Below the pieces are notes generated by a model. It was not told the origin of the DNA, searched no databases, and worked only from the letters and a program-made list of their open reading frames with translations. From contig NZ_CP004078.1 of NCBI RefSeq assembly GCF_000612505.1, forward strand, positions 1,848,001 through 1,912,000: DNA of 64,000 nt, in the 5' to 3' direction. The position numbers and the translations under genes are program-made. Shown piece after piece: positions 8,805-17,564 of the stretch. How positions within the stretch are numbered: the stretch's first letter is position 1; each line of letters opens with the position of its first letter. This stretch comes from Paenibacillus sabinae T27 (GTDB lineage Bacteria; Bacillota; Bacilli; Paenibacillales; Paenibacillaceae).

Positions 8805-9842
8805 TCATTTTCCGCCGGGTGAATACATGGAGGATTCTCGAACAATCAAACGATGAGGAATAATATGCCGCTTTGTGCCGCCCGGCTCGTTAACCTGCTT
8901 CTGAATCGTCTGAATCAGAATTTGAGAAGCGGTGTAGCCCAGCTGGTAAATTCCGATATCGATGCTGCTGATCGGCGGAGTAGACAGCTCTGACAGCGGA
9001 ATGTTGTTAAAGCTGACCAGCGCCAGATCCGCGGGAACCGAGTAGTTCAGCTCGCTTAGCCCCCGGAGAACTCCGAAGGAGACGATGTCGTCCACAACAA
9101 CCAGCGCCGTTGGACGGCTCGGCAGATTCATGAAGAAAGACATGGCCCGGTAGCCGCTCTCCTGCAGAAACTCGCCTTCCACAATCCATTCGGATTTCAG
9201 TTCAAGGCCGTTATCCTCCATAGCTGCCCGGTAGCCTTCCAGCCGGTCCCGGGAGACGATCAGGTTCGGAGGCCCGCTGACGAAGCCGATTCGTTTATGC
9301 CCCATGGAAATAAGGTGACTTGTGGCATCATAAGCCGCCATCCGGTTGTCGGTATCGACCGACAGGATATCGTCATACTTGTCGCTGCGCCCCACCAGAA
9401 CAAAGGGGTAGCCCTCTTCTTTGAGAAAATCGATCACGGCGTCGCCTTTGCGCGAGTAGAGCAGGATCGCGCCGTCAACCCGCCGACCTTTCAGCAGCCG
9501 TGAGACCGCTTCCAGTTCTTCCTTCTCCGTTGCGCCGGAGCTGATCAGAACATCGTAGCCCGAGCGGCTTGCCTGTGTGACAATCCCGCGAATCAATTCC
9601 ATAAAGAACAGATTGGAGAACAATTCCTCGGCCGGCTTCGGCAGAATGATGCAGATGCTGTTCGTCGTCCTTGAAACGAGACTCTTGGCCATGATGTTCG
9701 GGTGGTAGCCCATTTCTTCCATTATAATCTTGACCTTGCGTGAGGTTTCCGCGCTGATTCTCGGATGGCCCGACAAAACCCGGGAGACCGTGGAAGGGGA
9801 GACGCCCGCTCTCTTGGCCACATCCTTGATGGTAACCGTCAT
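8805..9842 (-). CDS. LacI family transcriptional repressor (MalR-like)
   Basis: A 345-residue LacI/GalR regulator. The N-terminal helix-turn-helix is TIKDVAKRAGVSPSTVSRVLSG, shown here to the end of the hinge approach, and is followed by a periplasmic-binding-protein-like core with YPFVLVGRSD, HKRIGFVSG and the C-terminal LIVRESS typical of the family. The ATG at 9842 is preceded by AAGGGGG; an upstream in-frame start would add 30 unrelated residues. Its place within the maltose cluster and the shared operator core at three promoters suggest that it represses this locus and itself, with a maltose-derived sugar as inducer (inference). Confidence 0.92.
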   Translation of the reverse strand: MTVTIKDVAKRAGVSPSTVSRVLSGHPRISAETSRKVKIIMEEMGYHPNIMAKSLVSRTTNSICIILPKPAEELFSNLFFMELIRGIVTQASRSGYDVLISSGATEKEELEAVSRLLKGRRVDGAILLYSRKGDAVIDFLKEEGYPFVLVGRSDKYDDILSVDTDNRMAAYDATSHLISMGHKRIGFVSGPPNLIVSRDRLEGYRAAMEDNGLELKSEWIVEGEFLQESGYRAMSFFMNLPSRPTALVVVDDIVSFGVLRGLSELNYSVPADLALVSFNNIPLSELSTPPISSIDIGIYQLGYTASQILIQTIQKQVNEPGGTKRHIIPHRLIVRESSMYSPGGK

Positions 9843-9856
9843 AGAAACCCCCTTAT

Positions 9857-9905
9857 GGAAACGTTTGCTTAAGCTTATCTTAATCGAAGTCCAATCAATT
9901 GTAAA
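9857..9905 (-). promoter_or_regulatory. Promoter and operator of the lacI-type gene
   Basis: Leftward, TTTACA (9905-9900), a 17-base spacer and TAAGAT (9882-9877) form a promoter. GCAAACGTTTCC at 9868-9857 lies at the likely transcription start and shares the CAAACGTTT core with the pgmB operator, suggesting autorepression. Confidence 0.6.
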
Positions 9906-9948
9906 TAGTTGAACTTTGCAGGGCCGGACCATAAAAGGTATTGAAAAA

Positions 9949-11697
9949 TTATAGGTCTGCTGCGCCCAGAACTGTAAAGCCGTAGGCAGGCAGCTTGACG
10001 GACAGTACGCCCCGGCTTATGCGAAGCGTTTCCCCGGTGAACAGGTCTTTCCAGCGCTCTATCTCTACATTAAGATGGAAAGATTGCGCCGTATCTTCAT
10101 TATTAAGAAGCACAATTACCGACTCGTCTCCCAGCCGGCGTTCGTAGGCCAGCTTGCTGCCGTGACGGTTGGCTTCAAGAAAAGCCATTGTGCCGGTCCG
10201 GAGCGACGGATGACTCTTCCGGATGTCGATCAGCTTGCGGTAGAAGCCGAACAGCTCGCGGTCCTGCTTGGCCATGTCCCATTCCATACATTTCCGGCAG
10301 CCTGGATCTTCACCGCCTTCAAGACCGATCTCATCGCCGTAATAGATGCAGGGAGCGCCCATGAATGTGAATTGAAACAACGCGGCCAGTTTCATTATAC
10401 GCTTGTCGCCTCCGGCGAGCGTCAGCAGGCGGGCGGTATCATGGCTGTCCAGAAGATTGAAGGTGACTTCGCTGGCTTGAAGCGGATAACGGGATAACTG
10501 TTTGCCGATCGCATGGGCAAAGCCTTCCGAATCCAAAGAGCCGCGTATGAAGAAATCGAGTACGGCCTCGGTAAATGGATAGTTCATCACGGCGTCAAAT
10601 TTGTCTCCCTCCAGCCATGGGGAGGATTCATTCCAAATTTCGCCCAATATATACGCTTCGGGGTTGGCCTGCTTGACGACCTTCCGGAAATCGCGCCAGA
10701 AACCGTGATCCACTTCGTTAGCCACGTCCAGACGCCAGCCGTCAATGCCTACTTCCTTGATCCAGTATTCGGCAACGCCCAGGAGATAACGCTTGACGTC
10801 CGGATGTTCGGTATTCAGCTTCGGCATTTCTCTCACAAAGCCAAAGGCATCGTACGTGGGAATTCCATTCTCGGAATGAACCGGGAACTTGCGGATATGA
10901 AACCAGTCCTTATAAACAGAGTTCTCCCCGTTCCGGACGACGTCGACAAACGGGGCAAAGGTACTGCCCGAGTGATTGAACACAGCGTCGAGCAGCACGC
11001 GAATTCCTCTTTCGTGGCAGGCGTCCACAAGCCGCTTCAATGTCTCGGTGTCACCGAAATGCGGATCAACTCTCATGTAGTCCTCTGTGTCATATTTATG
11101 ATTCGAGGCAGCGGCGAACACAGGCGTAAAGTAAATACCGGTAATGCCGAGTTCAGTCAGGTGGTCCAGATGATCGATCACACCCTGCAGGTCGCCGCCG
11201 AAAAAGTTGTCCTGTTTCGGAACGCCGCCCCAAGGCTCAACGTTTTCCGGATCAAGGCCGGGGTCGCCACTCGCGAAACGCTCCGGGAAAATTTGATAAA
11301 AGATCGAATCCTTGACCCAGGCCGGAGGAGCGAAGACATCGCCGCGGTTGATATATGGGAATTCAAACAGCCGATAAGGATTCAAGGGACGCTCGGCTTG
11401 AAATTCGCTTTCGGTCATCCAGATCCGCTCTTTGCCCTTTTGCAGCAGAAAGCCATATTTCAGCCGGCGGAAAGGCGGAACGGACTCGCATTCCCAATAA
11501 TCGAACATGTCGTCAGAGGCAAAAACGGTCATTGGAATCAGTTCTTTGGTTTGATCCCAGGCATATTTATCCCCTACCCAGGCGAACACTTCGCTCAAAT
11601 CGCCTTTTTTGGCGCGAAGCCGCAGATGAATCGTGTTCTCATCGTAAGCATAGGACCAGTTGAGACGAGGGCGATGATAGACAGCTTCCAGTAACAT
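9949..11697 (-). CDS. GH13 alpha-glycosidase (neopullulanase/cyclomaltodextrinase type)
   Basis: This 582-residue enzyme probably hydrolyses imported maltodextrins or cyclodextrins to maltose and glucose in the cytoplasm; there is no signal peptide. It has the N-terminal starch-binding-like domain of the GH13_20 group (about 1-125), then the TIM barrel with DAVFNHSG (region I), GWRLDVANEVDH (region II, nucleophile Asp), ILGEIWNES (region III, acid Glu) and LLDSHDTARL (region IV, stabilising Asp). The ATG at 11697 has GGGAGGT seven bases upstream; a TTG two codons earlier is less well placed. It leads the leftward arm of the maltose locus. Its leader holds a terminator-like hairpin and a cre-like site. 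Confidence 0.92.
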   Translation of the reverse strand: MLLEAVYHRPRLNWSYAYDENTIHLRLRAKKGDLSEVFAWVGDKYAWDQTKELIPMTVFASDDMFDYWECESVPPFRRLKYGFLLQKGKERIWMTESEFQAERPLNPYRLFEFPYINRGDVFAPPAWVKDSIFYQIFPERFASGDPGLDPENVEPWGGVPKQDNFFGGDLQGVIDHLDHLTELGITGIYFTPVFAAASNHKYDTEDYMRVDPHFGDTETLKRLVDACHERGIRVLLDAVFNHSGSTFAPFVDVVRNGENSVYKDWFHIRKFPVHSENGIPTYDAFGFVREMPKLNTEHPDVKRYLLGVAEYWIKEVGIDGWRLDVANEVDHGFWRDFRKVVKQANPEAYILGEIWNESSPWLEGDKFDAVMNYPFTEAVLDFFIRGSLDSEGFAHAIGKQLSRYPLQASEVTFNLLDSHDTARLLTLAGGDKRIMKLAALFQFTFMGAPCIYYGDEIGLEGGEDPGCRKCMEWDMAKQDRELFGFYRKLIDIRKSHPSLRTGTMAFLEANRHGSKLAYERRLGDESVIVLLNNEDTAQSFHLNVEIERWKDLFTGETLRISRGVLSVKLPAYGFTVLGAADL

Positions 11698-11800
11698 GAA
11701 CAATACCTCCCAAAATTTTTTTAACGGGACTCTCTTACTTCAAGACACCTTGTTATTTAAGCCACCCCGGTCACGACACAAGGAGATTATGCGCCCTTAA

Positions 11801-11851
11801 ACCAAAGCAAAAAGGCACATCCTAAGCCGGGAAACGACCGAGGATGTACCT
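11801..11851 (-). promoter_or_regulatory. Terminator-like hairpin inside the GH13 leader (possible attenuator)
   Basis: Read leftward, AGGTACATCCT pairs with AGGATGTGCCT (one mismatch) around a smaller CGG/CCG stem, followed by TTTTTGCTTT. It lies between the likely promoter (11915-11944) and the GH13 start at 11697, so it could attenuate transcription. It could also end a short untranslated RNA. Confidence 0.5.
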
Positions 11852-11885
11852 GTAACAAGTAGCATTGCCTTTAAATTGGTATCCA

Positions 11886-11899
11886 GGAAAGCGATTACT
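11886..11899. promoter_or_regulatory. cre-like CcpA site in the GH13 leader
   Basis: GGAAAGCGATTACT matches 12 of 14 positions of the cre pattern TGWAANCGNTNWCA. It lies about 10-20 bases downstream of the predicted GH13 transcription start, a place where CcpA usually blocks transcription. Confidence 0.5.
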
Positions 11900-11914
11900 T
11901 CTGGAATGATTAGG

Positions 11915-11944
11915 ATTATAGCATGAGGCCAAGATTTCAGGCAA
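11915..11944 (-). promoter_or_regulatory. Promoter of the GH13 gene
   Basis: Leftward, TTGCCT (11944-11939), an 18-base spacer and TATAAT (11920-11915) with an upstream TG form an extended -10 promoter. The transcript would start near 11908 and have a leader of about 210 bases. The 693-base gap 11698-12390 is a divergent regulatory region with no gene that I can support. Confidence 0.65.
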
Positions 11945-12190
11945 TAGTTAATTCAAACCTTTGCACACAATTGTTTTTGCTTCGAACAGGCTCAGGGAAG
12001 AATAGAGATTTTTTTGCAGTCTTACTCTGCTTAATATGGCTTTCCTGTTTTGCTTGAATATGCATGAATATTGCAGTTCACTAGTAAATGTTTTGAAAAA
12101 AAGAAACGAAAACAGGAGATATCATTTGATTTGAGAAGATAATAGGTGATTTACCCAATTAAATTGGACGAAATGACGTAAAATTCTATG

Positions 12191-12229
12191 TGAAAGCGTT
12201 TTTACAAACAAGATACGCTATTGTATGAT
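12191..12229 (+). promoter_or_regulatory. malE-type promoter overlapped by a cre-like site
   Basis: TTTACA (12201-12206), a 17-base spacer and TATGAT (12224-12229) form a good SigA promoter. TGAAAGCGTTTTTA (12191-12204) matches 13 of 14 positions of the cre pattern and overlaps the -35 box, suggesting CcpA control. Confidence 0.65.
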
Positions 12230-12240
12230 TGGTTCGAAAT

Positions 12241-12250
12241 GAAGCGCTTC
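12241..12250. promoter_or_regulatory. Palindromic operator at the malE-type transcription start
   Basis: GAAGCGCTTC is a perfect 10-bp palindrome with the central CG of LacI/CcpA-family sites. It begins about five bases after the predicted start of transcription. Confidence 0.4.
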
Positions 12251-12315
12251 CAAGTTATGGGATTGTCTAATTCGACGAAATAAGATAAGAATTACGGTCC
12301 TGTGGCAGCTTTTTT

Positions 12316-12327
12316 GCAATCGTTTGC
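12316..12327. promoter_or_regulatory. Second LacI-type operator in the malE leader
   Basis: GCAATCGTTTGC differs by one base from a perfect GCAAACGTTTGC palindrome and shares the core found at the pgmB and lacI promoters. It lies about 65 bases before the ATG. Confidence 0.45.
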
Positions 12328-12390
12328 GCAAACTGCCGAACTTGATCGCTTCAACTCAAAAATTAAGGGAATTGAACACGAAAGGGGCTA

Positions 12391-13716
12391 ATGAAATTGA
12401 AGATGAAAAAGTTTGTCACTCTCGCCGCTGCGTTCACAATGGTTCTCTCCATTACGGCCTGCGGGTCCGGAAATAACGGAGCGAATTCTGCCCAAACGAG
12501 TGCACCTACAGAAAGCGCCTCCAATTCTGGAGGTACGAACACGGGATCAGTGTCTTCTCAAATCACTCCTGAAGACGGAGCTGCTTTGACGGTATGGGAG
12601 AGTAAAGAAGAAAGGGCGTTCACCGAGCAAATCGCCAAGGAATTTACCCAAAAATATAATGTTCCGGTCAAAATCGAAGAAGTGGCTCCCGCAGATCAAG
12701 TGACGAAATTGTCTCAGGACGGTCCTTCGGGATTGGCGGCGGACGTTATCGTTATTCCGCATGACAATCTCGGTAAGGCGGTCGCTGCGAGTCTTGTCCT
12801 TCCAAATGATCTGTTTGCCGAGGAAACCAAAAAGAACAACACCGAGGCCGCGATTACCGGAGCCAGCTTTGAGGGCGAACTGTACGGCTACCCGCGTTCC
12901 GCCGAGACCTACGCTCTGTATTATAATAAATCGCTGGTGAAGGAAGCGCCGAAGTCTTTTGATGATGTGCTTGCTTTCAGCAAGACGTTCACGGACAAAT
13001 CGAAGAACAAATACGGGATTATGTGGGAAGTCGGCAACCTGTATTTTAACTATATGTTTATCGCTTCGACAGGCGGTTATGTCTTCGGCGATAGCGGCAC
13101 TAACAAGGACGATATTGGCCTGAACTCCGATCAAGCCATTGAAGGCTTGAAAGCTTTTGTCAAAATGAAAGAGGCTCTGCCGATCAAGAGCGGGGATATC
13201 AACCCGGATATCAAGCGCAGCCTGTTCAATTCCGGAGACGTAGCTATGGATATTAATGGTCCGTGGGAACTGGCCGGCTATAAACAAGCGCTTGGAGACA
13301 AGTTGGGTTTGGCGCCGCTGCCGACAGTTGACGGGAAAACGTCGATTTCCTTCTCCGGCATCAAAATCTACGGAGTCAATGCGTATTCGCAGTATCCGAA
13401 TGCGGCCAAATTGTATGCTGAATTCGCTACCAGCAAAGATGCCCAGCTTCTGCTGAACAAGCTGATTGGTTCCATCCCGACGAACAAGGAAGCATTGGAA
13501 GATCCGCAGGTCAAGAATGATCCATATGTGTCGGCCTTTGCCGAACAAGCGAAGAATTCCCAGCCTATGCCGTCCATACCGGAGATGGGCAATGTGTGGA
13601 GCCCGGCTAACGCAGCGCTGCCGGAAATTTGGGATAAAAACGCCGATCCGAAGGCGGCAATGGACAAAGCGGTTCAGCAAATCAAGGATTTGAACAATGG
13701 AGCCGCAGCTCAATAA
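12391..13716 (+). CDS. mdxE: Maltose/maltodextrin ABC transporter substrate-binding lipoprotein
   Basis: A 441-residue family 1 solute-binding protein. A lysine-rich start and hydrophobic stretch end in the lipobox SITAC, so the mature protein would be lipid-anchored at Cys about residue 24 after cleavage. A Ser/Thr/Asn-rich linker follows, then a maltose-binding-type fold: LTVWESKEE, DVIVIPHDNLGKA, YGYPRSAETYALYYNKSLV and NGPWELAGYK match MalE landmarks. It captures maltodextrins outside the membrane and delivers them to the two permeases encoded next. Preferred sugar length cannot be read from sequence. A stable hairpin follows the gene. Confidence 0.92.
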   Translation: MKLKMKKFVTLAAAFTMVLSITACGSGNNGANSAQTSAPTESASNSGGTNTGSVSSQITPEDGAALTVWESKEERAFTEQIAKEFTQKYNVPVKIEEVAPADQVTKLSQDGPSGLAADVIVIPHDNLGKAVAASLVLPNDLFAEETKKNNTEAAITGASFEGELYGYPRSAETYALYYNKSLVKEAPKSFDDVLAFSKTFTDKSKNKYGIMWEVGNLYFNYMFIASTGGYVFGDSGTNKDDIGLNSDQAIEGLKAFVKMKEALPIKSGDINPDIKRSLFNSGDVAMDINGPWELAGYKQALGDKLGLAPLPTVDGKTSISFSGIKIYGVNAYSQYPNAAKLYAEFATSKDAQLLLNKLIGSIPTNKEALEDPQVKNDPYVSAFAEQAKNSQPMPSIPEMGNVWSPANAALPEIWDKNADPKAAMDKAVQQIKDLNNGAAAQ

Positions 13717-13727
13717 TGAAACAAATC

Positions 13728-13764
13728 GCCATCGCCCGCCGCGCCAAGCCTGGCGGGCGATAGC
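13728..13764 (+). other. Stable intercistronic hairpin between the binding protein and permease genes
   Basis: ATCGCCCGCC (13731-13740) and GGCGGGCGAT (13752-13761) pair perfectly, and CGC/GCG can extend the stem beyond one mismatch. No T-run follows. Such hairpins commonly protect the upstream binding-protein message and raise its level over the permeases (inference). Confidence 0.6.
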
Positions 13765-13793
13765 GATTCCCGGGAGAGGAGAGCGGAGAAGGA

Positions 13794-15107
13794 ATGCGAA
13801 TACAACGCGCAACAGCCACGATACTGTCGACGATTTTTATGGGACTCGGACAAATATACAACCGCCAATTCGTAAAAGGCATTATTTTTTTCTTGATCGA
13901 ATCAGCGTGTGTCTATTATTTTATCGGAAATTTGGGAAGGGCCTTGTGGGGGATTGCCACTTTGGGAGATACGCCCAACCATTTGGCTAAAGTGAACGGG
14001 ATCACGAAAATGGTGCCCGGAGACCATTCCATTTATATTTTGATTCAGAGCTTGATTACCTTGTTTGTGCTGATTTTGTTTCTGATCGCCTGGGTTATGA
14101 ACATCAGGGATGCGTTCCAAACCGCCAGGAAACGGGAAGCCGGAATTCCGGTTAACAACTTTAAACAATCACTCCGCTATGTACGGGATTATAAATTTGC
14201 GGAAACCTTCCTGATTCTTCCTGCCGTCGGCATTTTGTTCTTCACCATCATGCCGATTATCTTTATGATCCTGATTGCCTTTACGAACTATTCCGCCCCC
14301 TCGCACGTTCCTCCGGCGAAGCTTGTGGATTGGGTCGGCTTCGAAACCTTCCGCAATTTGCTTGCACTGAAGACATGGAGCCATACTTTTTACGGGGTTC
14401 TGACCTGGACAATTATTTGGGCGATCTTATCGACGGTTACCACTTATTTCGGAGGTCTGCTGGTAGCGCTGCTGATTAGCCAGCAGGGTATAAGATTTAA
14501 AGGTTTCTGGAGAGCGATTCTGATTATTCCGTATGCTGTTCCGCAGCTGATCTCTCTGCTGCTCATGCGCAACCTGTTCAATGGGCAATTCGGCCCGATC
14601 AATCAATATCTGAGATATTTTGGACTCGGCGGACTGCCGTGGCTAACCGATCCATTCTGGGCGAAGGTGACCGTTATTATTGTAAATATGTGGGTCGGCA
14701 TACCGGTATCCATGCTGCTAATTATGGGTGTGCTGACGACAATTCCGCGGGATATGTACGAAGCGGCAGAGGTTGACGGAGCTTCCAACTTTCAAAAATT
14801 TCGCATTGTCACTTTACCCATGGTTCTGTTCACCACAGCCCCTACGCTCATAACGCAGTTTGCGGGCAACATTAACAACTTTAACGCGATTTTTCTGCTT
14901 ACGGGCGGGAATCCGGTGAATGGGAACTATCAATACGCAGGTTCAACGGATTTGCTCGTAACATGGTTGTATAAATTGACGCTTGACCAGAACAAAAACA
15001 ACATGGCCGCCGCAGTAGGGATCATTATCTTTATCATCATCGCTTCCTTTTCGATATACAACTACCGCCGGACCAATTCTTTCAAACAGGAGGACATGAT
15101 CCAATGA
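13794..15107 (+). CDS. mdxF: Maltodextrin ABC transporter permease, MalF type
   Basis: A 437-residue inner-membrane permease with about eight predicted membrane segments. It has the extended N-terminus usual in Firmicutes MalF/MdxF proteins, including a GLGQIYNRQFVKG motif. The cytoplasmic coupling loop EAAEVDGASNFQKFRIVTLP is the EAA motif that contacts the ATPase. It pairs with the next gene product, whose start overlaps its stop by four bases. No ATPase gene lies in the locus, so energising by a shared MsmX/MalK-type ATPase is inferred. Confidence 0.92.
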   Translation: MRIQRATATILSTIFMGLGQIYNRQFVKGIIFFLIESACVYYFIGNLGRALWGIATLGDTPNHLAKVNGITKMVPGDHSIYILIQSLITLFVLILFLIAWVMNIRDAFQTARKREAGIPVNNFKQSLRYVRDYKFAETFLILPAVGILFFTIMPIIFMILIAFTNYSAPSHVPPAKLVDWVGFETFRNLLALKTWSHTFYGVLTWTIIWAILSTVTTYFGGLLVALLISQQGIRFKGFWRAILIIPYAVPQLISLLLMRNLFNGQFGPINQYLRYFGLGGLPWLTDPFWAKVTVIIVNMWVGIPVSMLLIMGVLTTIPRDMYEAAEVDGASNFQKFRIVTLPMVLFTTAPTLITQFAGNINNFNAIFLLTGGNPVNGNYQYAGSTDLLVTWLYKLTLDQNKNNMAAAVGIIIFIIIASFSIYNYRRTNSFKQEDMIQ

Positions 15108-15949
15108 TCGGACGTAAATTCGCCAATATCAGTCGTCTGGCTGTGAGTTATATCATCCTGATTGTCCTGGCGATATCGGCCTTGTATCCGGCGATATGGA
15201 TTGTTCTCGGATCGCTTCGGCCCGGAAAGTCGCTGTACAGCAAGCATTTTATTCCGGATCAGCTGACGCTTGTCCATTATAAAGAGCTCTTTACCTCACA
15301 GGTCTATTTGTTCGGCACTTGGTACATGAATACGTTGAAGATCGCTCTCTGCTCTATGCTGATCGGCGTATTATTGACTCTGCTGACAAGCTATGCGGTA
15401 TCAAGATTTCGTTTTAAGGGACGTCAGACGGCGTTGTCCACACTGCTGATTCTCGGCATGTTCCCGGGCTTTATGAGTATGATCGCCATTTATTTGCTGC
15501 TGAAGGAGTTTCATCTTCTGGATACTCATCTGGCGTTAATTATCGTCTACGCGGCCGGCGCTCCTCTCAGCGGAACATTCATCGCCAAAGGCTTTCTCGA
15601 TACGATTCCCCGTTCCCTTGACGAGGCCGCGCGGATTGACGGGGCAAGCAACTTCGGCATTTTCTCAAGAATTATTCTGCCATTATCACGACCGATGATT
15701 ACTTATATGGCGCTGACCCAGTTTGTCGGACCATGGGTTGACTTCATTTTCGCACGGCTGATTCTGCGGACAAAAGAGAACTGGACCGTCGCAGTAGGGA
15801 TGTGGGACATGGTCAACACCATTCAGAACTCCAACTTCACCCTGTTCTCGGCCGGAGCCGTACTGATTGCTGTGCCGATTATGATCTTGTTCGCCTTCCT
15901 CCAGCGCTTGCTGGTAGACGGATTGACAGCGGGAGCCAGCAAAGGGTAA
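15104..15949 (+). CDS. mdxG: Maltodextrin ABC transporter permease, MalG type
   Basis: A 281-residue permease with six predicted membrane segments. The EAA coupling loop is EAARIDGASNFGIFSRIILP. Length and the C-terminal FLQRLLVDGLTAGASKG match MalG proteins. The ATG overlaps the stop of the MalF-type gene (ATGA), so translation is likely coupled. It is the last gene of the rightward arm and is followed by a strong terminator. Confidence 0.93.
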   Translation: MIGRKFANISRLAVSYIILIVLAISALYPAIWIVLGSLRPGKSLYSKHFIPDQLTLVHYKELFTSQVYLFGTWYMNTLKIALCSMLIGVLLTLLTSYAVSRFRFKGRQTALSTLLILGMFPGFMSMIAIYLLLKEFHLLDTHLALIIVYAAGAPLSGTFIAKGFLDTIPRSLDEAARIDGASNFGIFSRIILPLSRPMITYMALTQFVGPWVDFIFARLILRTKENWTVAVGMWDMVNTIQNSNFTLFSAGAVLIAVPIMILFAFLQRLLVDGLTAGASKG

Positions 15950-15991
15950 GAGCGTAAAGGGAAATAGCTGCTTAACCCATTTAAAATATTT

Positions 15992-16027
15992 AAAAGCTTC
16001 CCGTTCTTACAACAGGGAAGCTTTTTT
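15992..16027 (+). terminator. Terminator of the maltodextrin transporter operon
   Basis: AAAAGCTTCCC pairs perfectly with GGGAAGCTTTT, followed by a six-T run. Confidence 0.9.
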
Positions 16028-16127
16028 AGGTAATAAACGGCCGTTTTTCGTTTTTATATGCTGCTGAAGGTTGTAAGGAGTGAAGTCAAAGAACCGGCTT
16101 GTTCCCGTGGCGTCCGGGATTAACGGA

Positions 16128-17291
16128 TTACCGCCCTGCGGGCTCTTTTTTGGCGAAAAAGGTCTTGAGCGCCTGATACACTTCCTTCTTGTCCTTGATG
16201 ACATAGTACATGAACTGCGGCTGCTTGATATGCTTGTATGCCGACATCAGCGTGCTGCTCCGGTTATACTGGTTGACCTCGCCGTAGCCGAAGATGTTGC
16301 TGCGCTTCAGCAGCTCCCCGATCAGCTTGACGCAGCGCTCGTTGTCGGAGCTTAAATTGTCGCCGTCCGAGAAATGGAAAGGATAGATGTTGTACTTGGA
16401 AGGCGGATAGCGTTTGTCGATAATATCCAGCGCTTTTTGATAGGCCGACGAACAGATCGTGCCGCCGCTCTCGCCCCGGGTGAAGAAGTCATGCTCGGTG
16501 ACCTCTTTGGCTTCCGTATGATGGGCCAGAAAGACAATCTCGACCTTCTCGTACTGGCGGCGCAGGAAGCGGGTCATCCAGAAGAAGAAGCTGCGGGCGC
16601 AGTATTTTTCAAAGGTTCCCATACTTCCTGAAGTATCCATCATGGCGATGATAACCGCATTGGAATGCGGGATGGTCGTTTCGTCCCATGTTTTGTAGCG
16701 CAGATCGTCGGGACTGATGCGGTGAATTTTCGGAATACCGGCTCTGGCGTTGCGGCGCAGGTTCTCAAGCAGGGTGCGCTTTTTGTCGATATTGGACATC
16801 ATACCTTTTTTGCGGATATCGTTGAAGACGATGGACTGGACCTCAACTTCTTCCTTGTCCTTGGGCTTTAGATGAGGCAGCTCAAATTCCTGAAACAGAA
16901 TGTCCTCCAGATCCTCCAGATCGACCTCCGCCTCCACCAGGTCCTGACCCGGCTGATCGCCGGCTTTATCTCCCTTGCCCGGACCCGCTTGGGCCGGTTC
17001 CCGTCCCAGAACATCTCCAATTTGACTGTCTCCGTCGCCTTGCCCGACATGCTTCTGCTTGCGGTAATTATAAATAATCCGGTACTCATCCAGACTGCGG
17101 ATCGGCACTTTTACAATTTGCTTGCCATCGGACATGATAATGTTCTCTTCCGTAACGAGATCGGGCAGATTGCTCTTGATGGCTTCCTTGACCTTCTGCT
17201 GGTGACGTTCCTGATCCTGATGGCCTTTGCGGTGCAGGGACCAGTCTTCCTTTGAGACGACGAATGAAAAAGGCTGTGACGATTGCGGCAA
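16128..17291 (-). CDS. yhbH: YhbH/DUF444 family sporulation protein
   Basis: A 387-residue protein of the YhbH (DUF444) family, which in Bacillus is expressed in the mother cell and is linked genetically to PrkA and SpoVR; its exact activity is unknown. The C-terminal half resembles a von Willebrand A-type domain, with the metal-site motif MMDTSGSMG (about residues 215-223). A central Gly/Gln-rich stretch (about 85-115) looks disordered. The start is a TTG: a near-perfect ribosome site, GGAGGTGATCC, lies nine bases upstream and no ATG fits as well. A SigE-like promoter precedes it. Confidence 0.92.
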   Translation of the reverse strand: MPQSSQPFSFVVSKEDWSLHRKGHQDQERHQQKVKEAIKSNLPDLVTEENIIMSDGKQIVKVPIRSLDEYRIIYNYRKQKHVGQGDGDSQIGDVLGREPAQAGPGKGDKAGDQPGQDLVEAEVDLEDLEDILFQEFELPHLKPKDKEEVEVQSIVFNDIRKKGMMSNIDKKRTLLENLRRNARAGIPKIHRISPDDLRYKTWDETTIPHSNAVIIAMMDTSGSMGTFEKYCARSFFFWMTRFLRRQYEKVEIVFLAHHTEAKEVTEHDFFTRGESGGTICSSAYQKALDIIDKRYPPSKYNIYPFHFSDGDNLSSDNERCVKLIGELLKRSNIFGYGEVNQYNRSSTLMSAYKHIKQPQFMYYVIKDKKEVYQALKTFFAKKEPAGR

Positions 17292-17409
17292 AGAGGATCA
17301 CCTCCCATGGAATATAAGAAACGAAAGAATTCGCGGCTTGCGGCGCGGACCGGCATAAGGGGAACAGATCCGGCAAAGCGCCGGGGCGGAGAAGCCGGTA
17401 GTTGTAACT

Positions 17410-17439
17410 AAAGTATATTCACGGGGCTTGGGGATATGT
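17410..17439 (-). promoter_or_regulatory. SigE-like promoter of yhbH
   Basis: Leftward, ACATATC (17439-17433), a 15-base spacer and TATACTTT (17417-17410) approximate the SigE pattern. yhbH belongs to the mother-cell regulon in Bacillus, which supports the call. Confidence 0.4.
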
Positions 17440-17564
17440 GCGCTGAAAGCGGCGGAGAAGTTAAAGGCCGGTTTCCGGAAAAATTCATTTGCAACCTTAG
17501 CACGGGATGGGACGTTAAAAGGGTAAGTGCGCACCGCACGAGAACCTTAAGGAGGCAAAACTGC

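Noticed and set aside
12547-13812. Open frame of 421 codons on the minus strand
   Set aside because: It is antisense to the substrate-binding lipoprotein gene.
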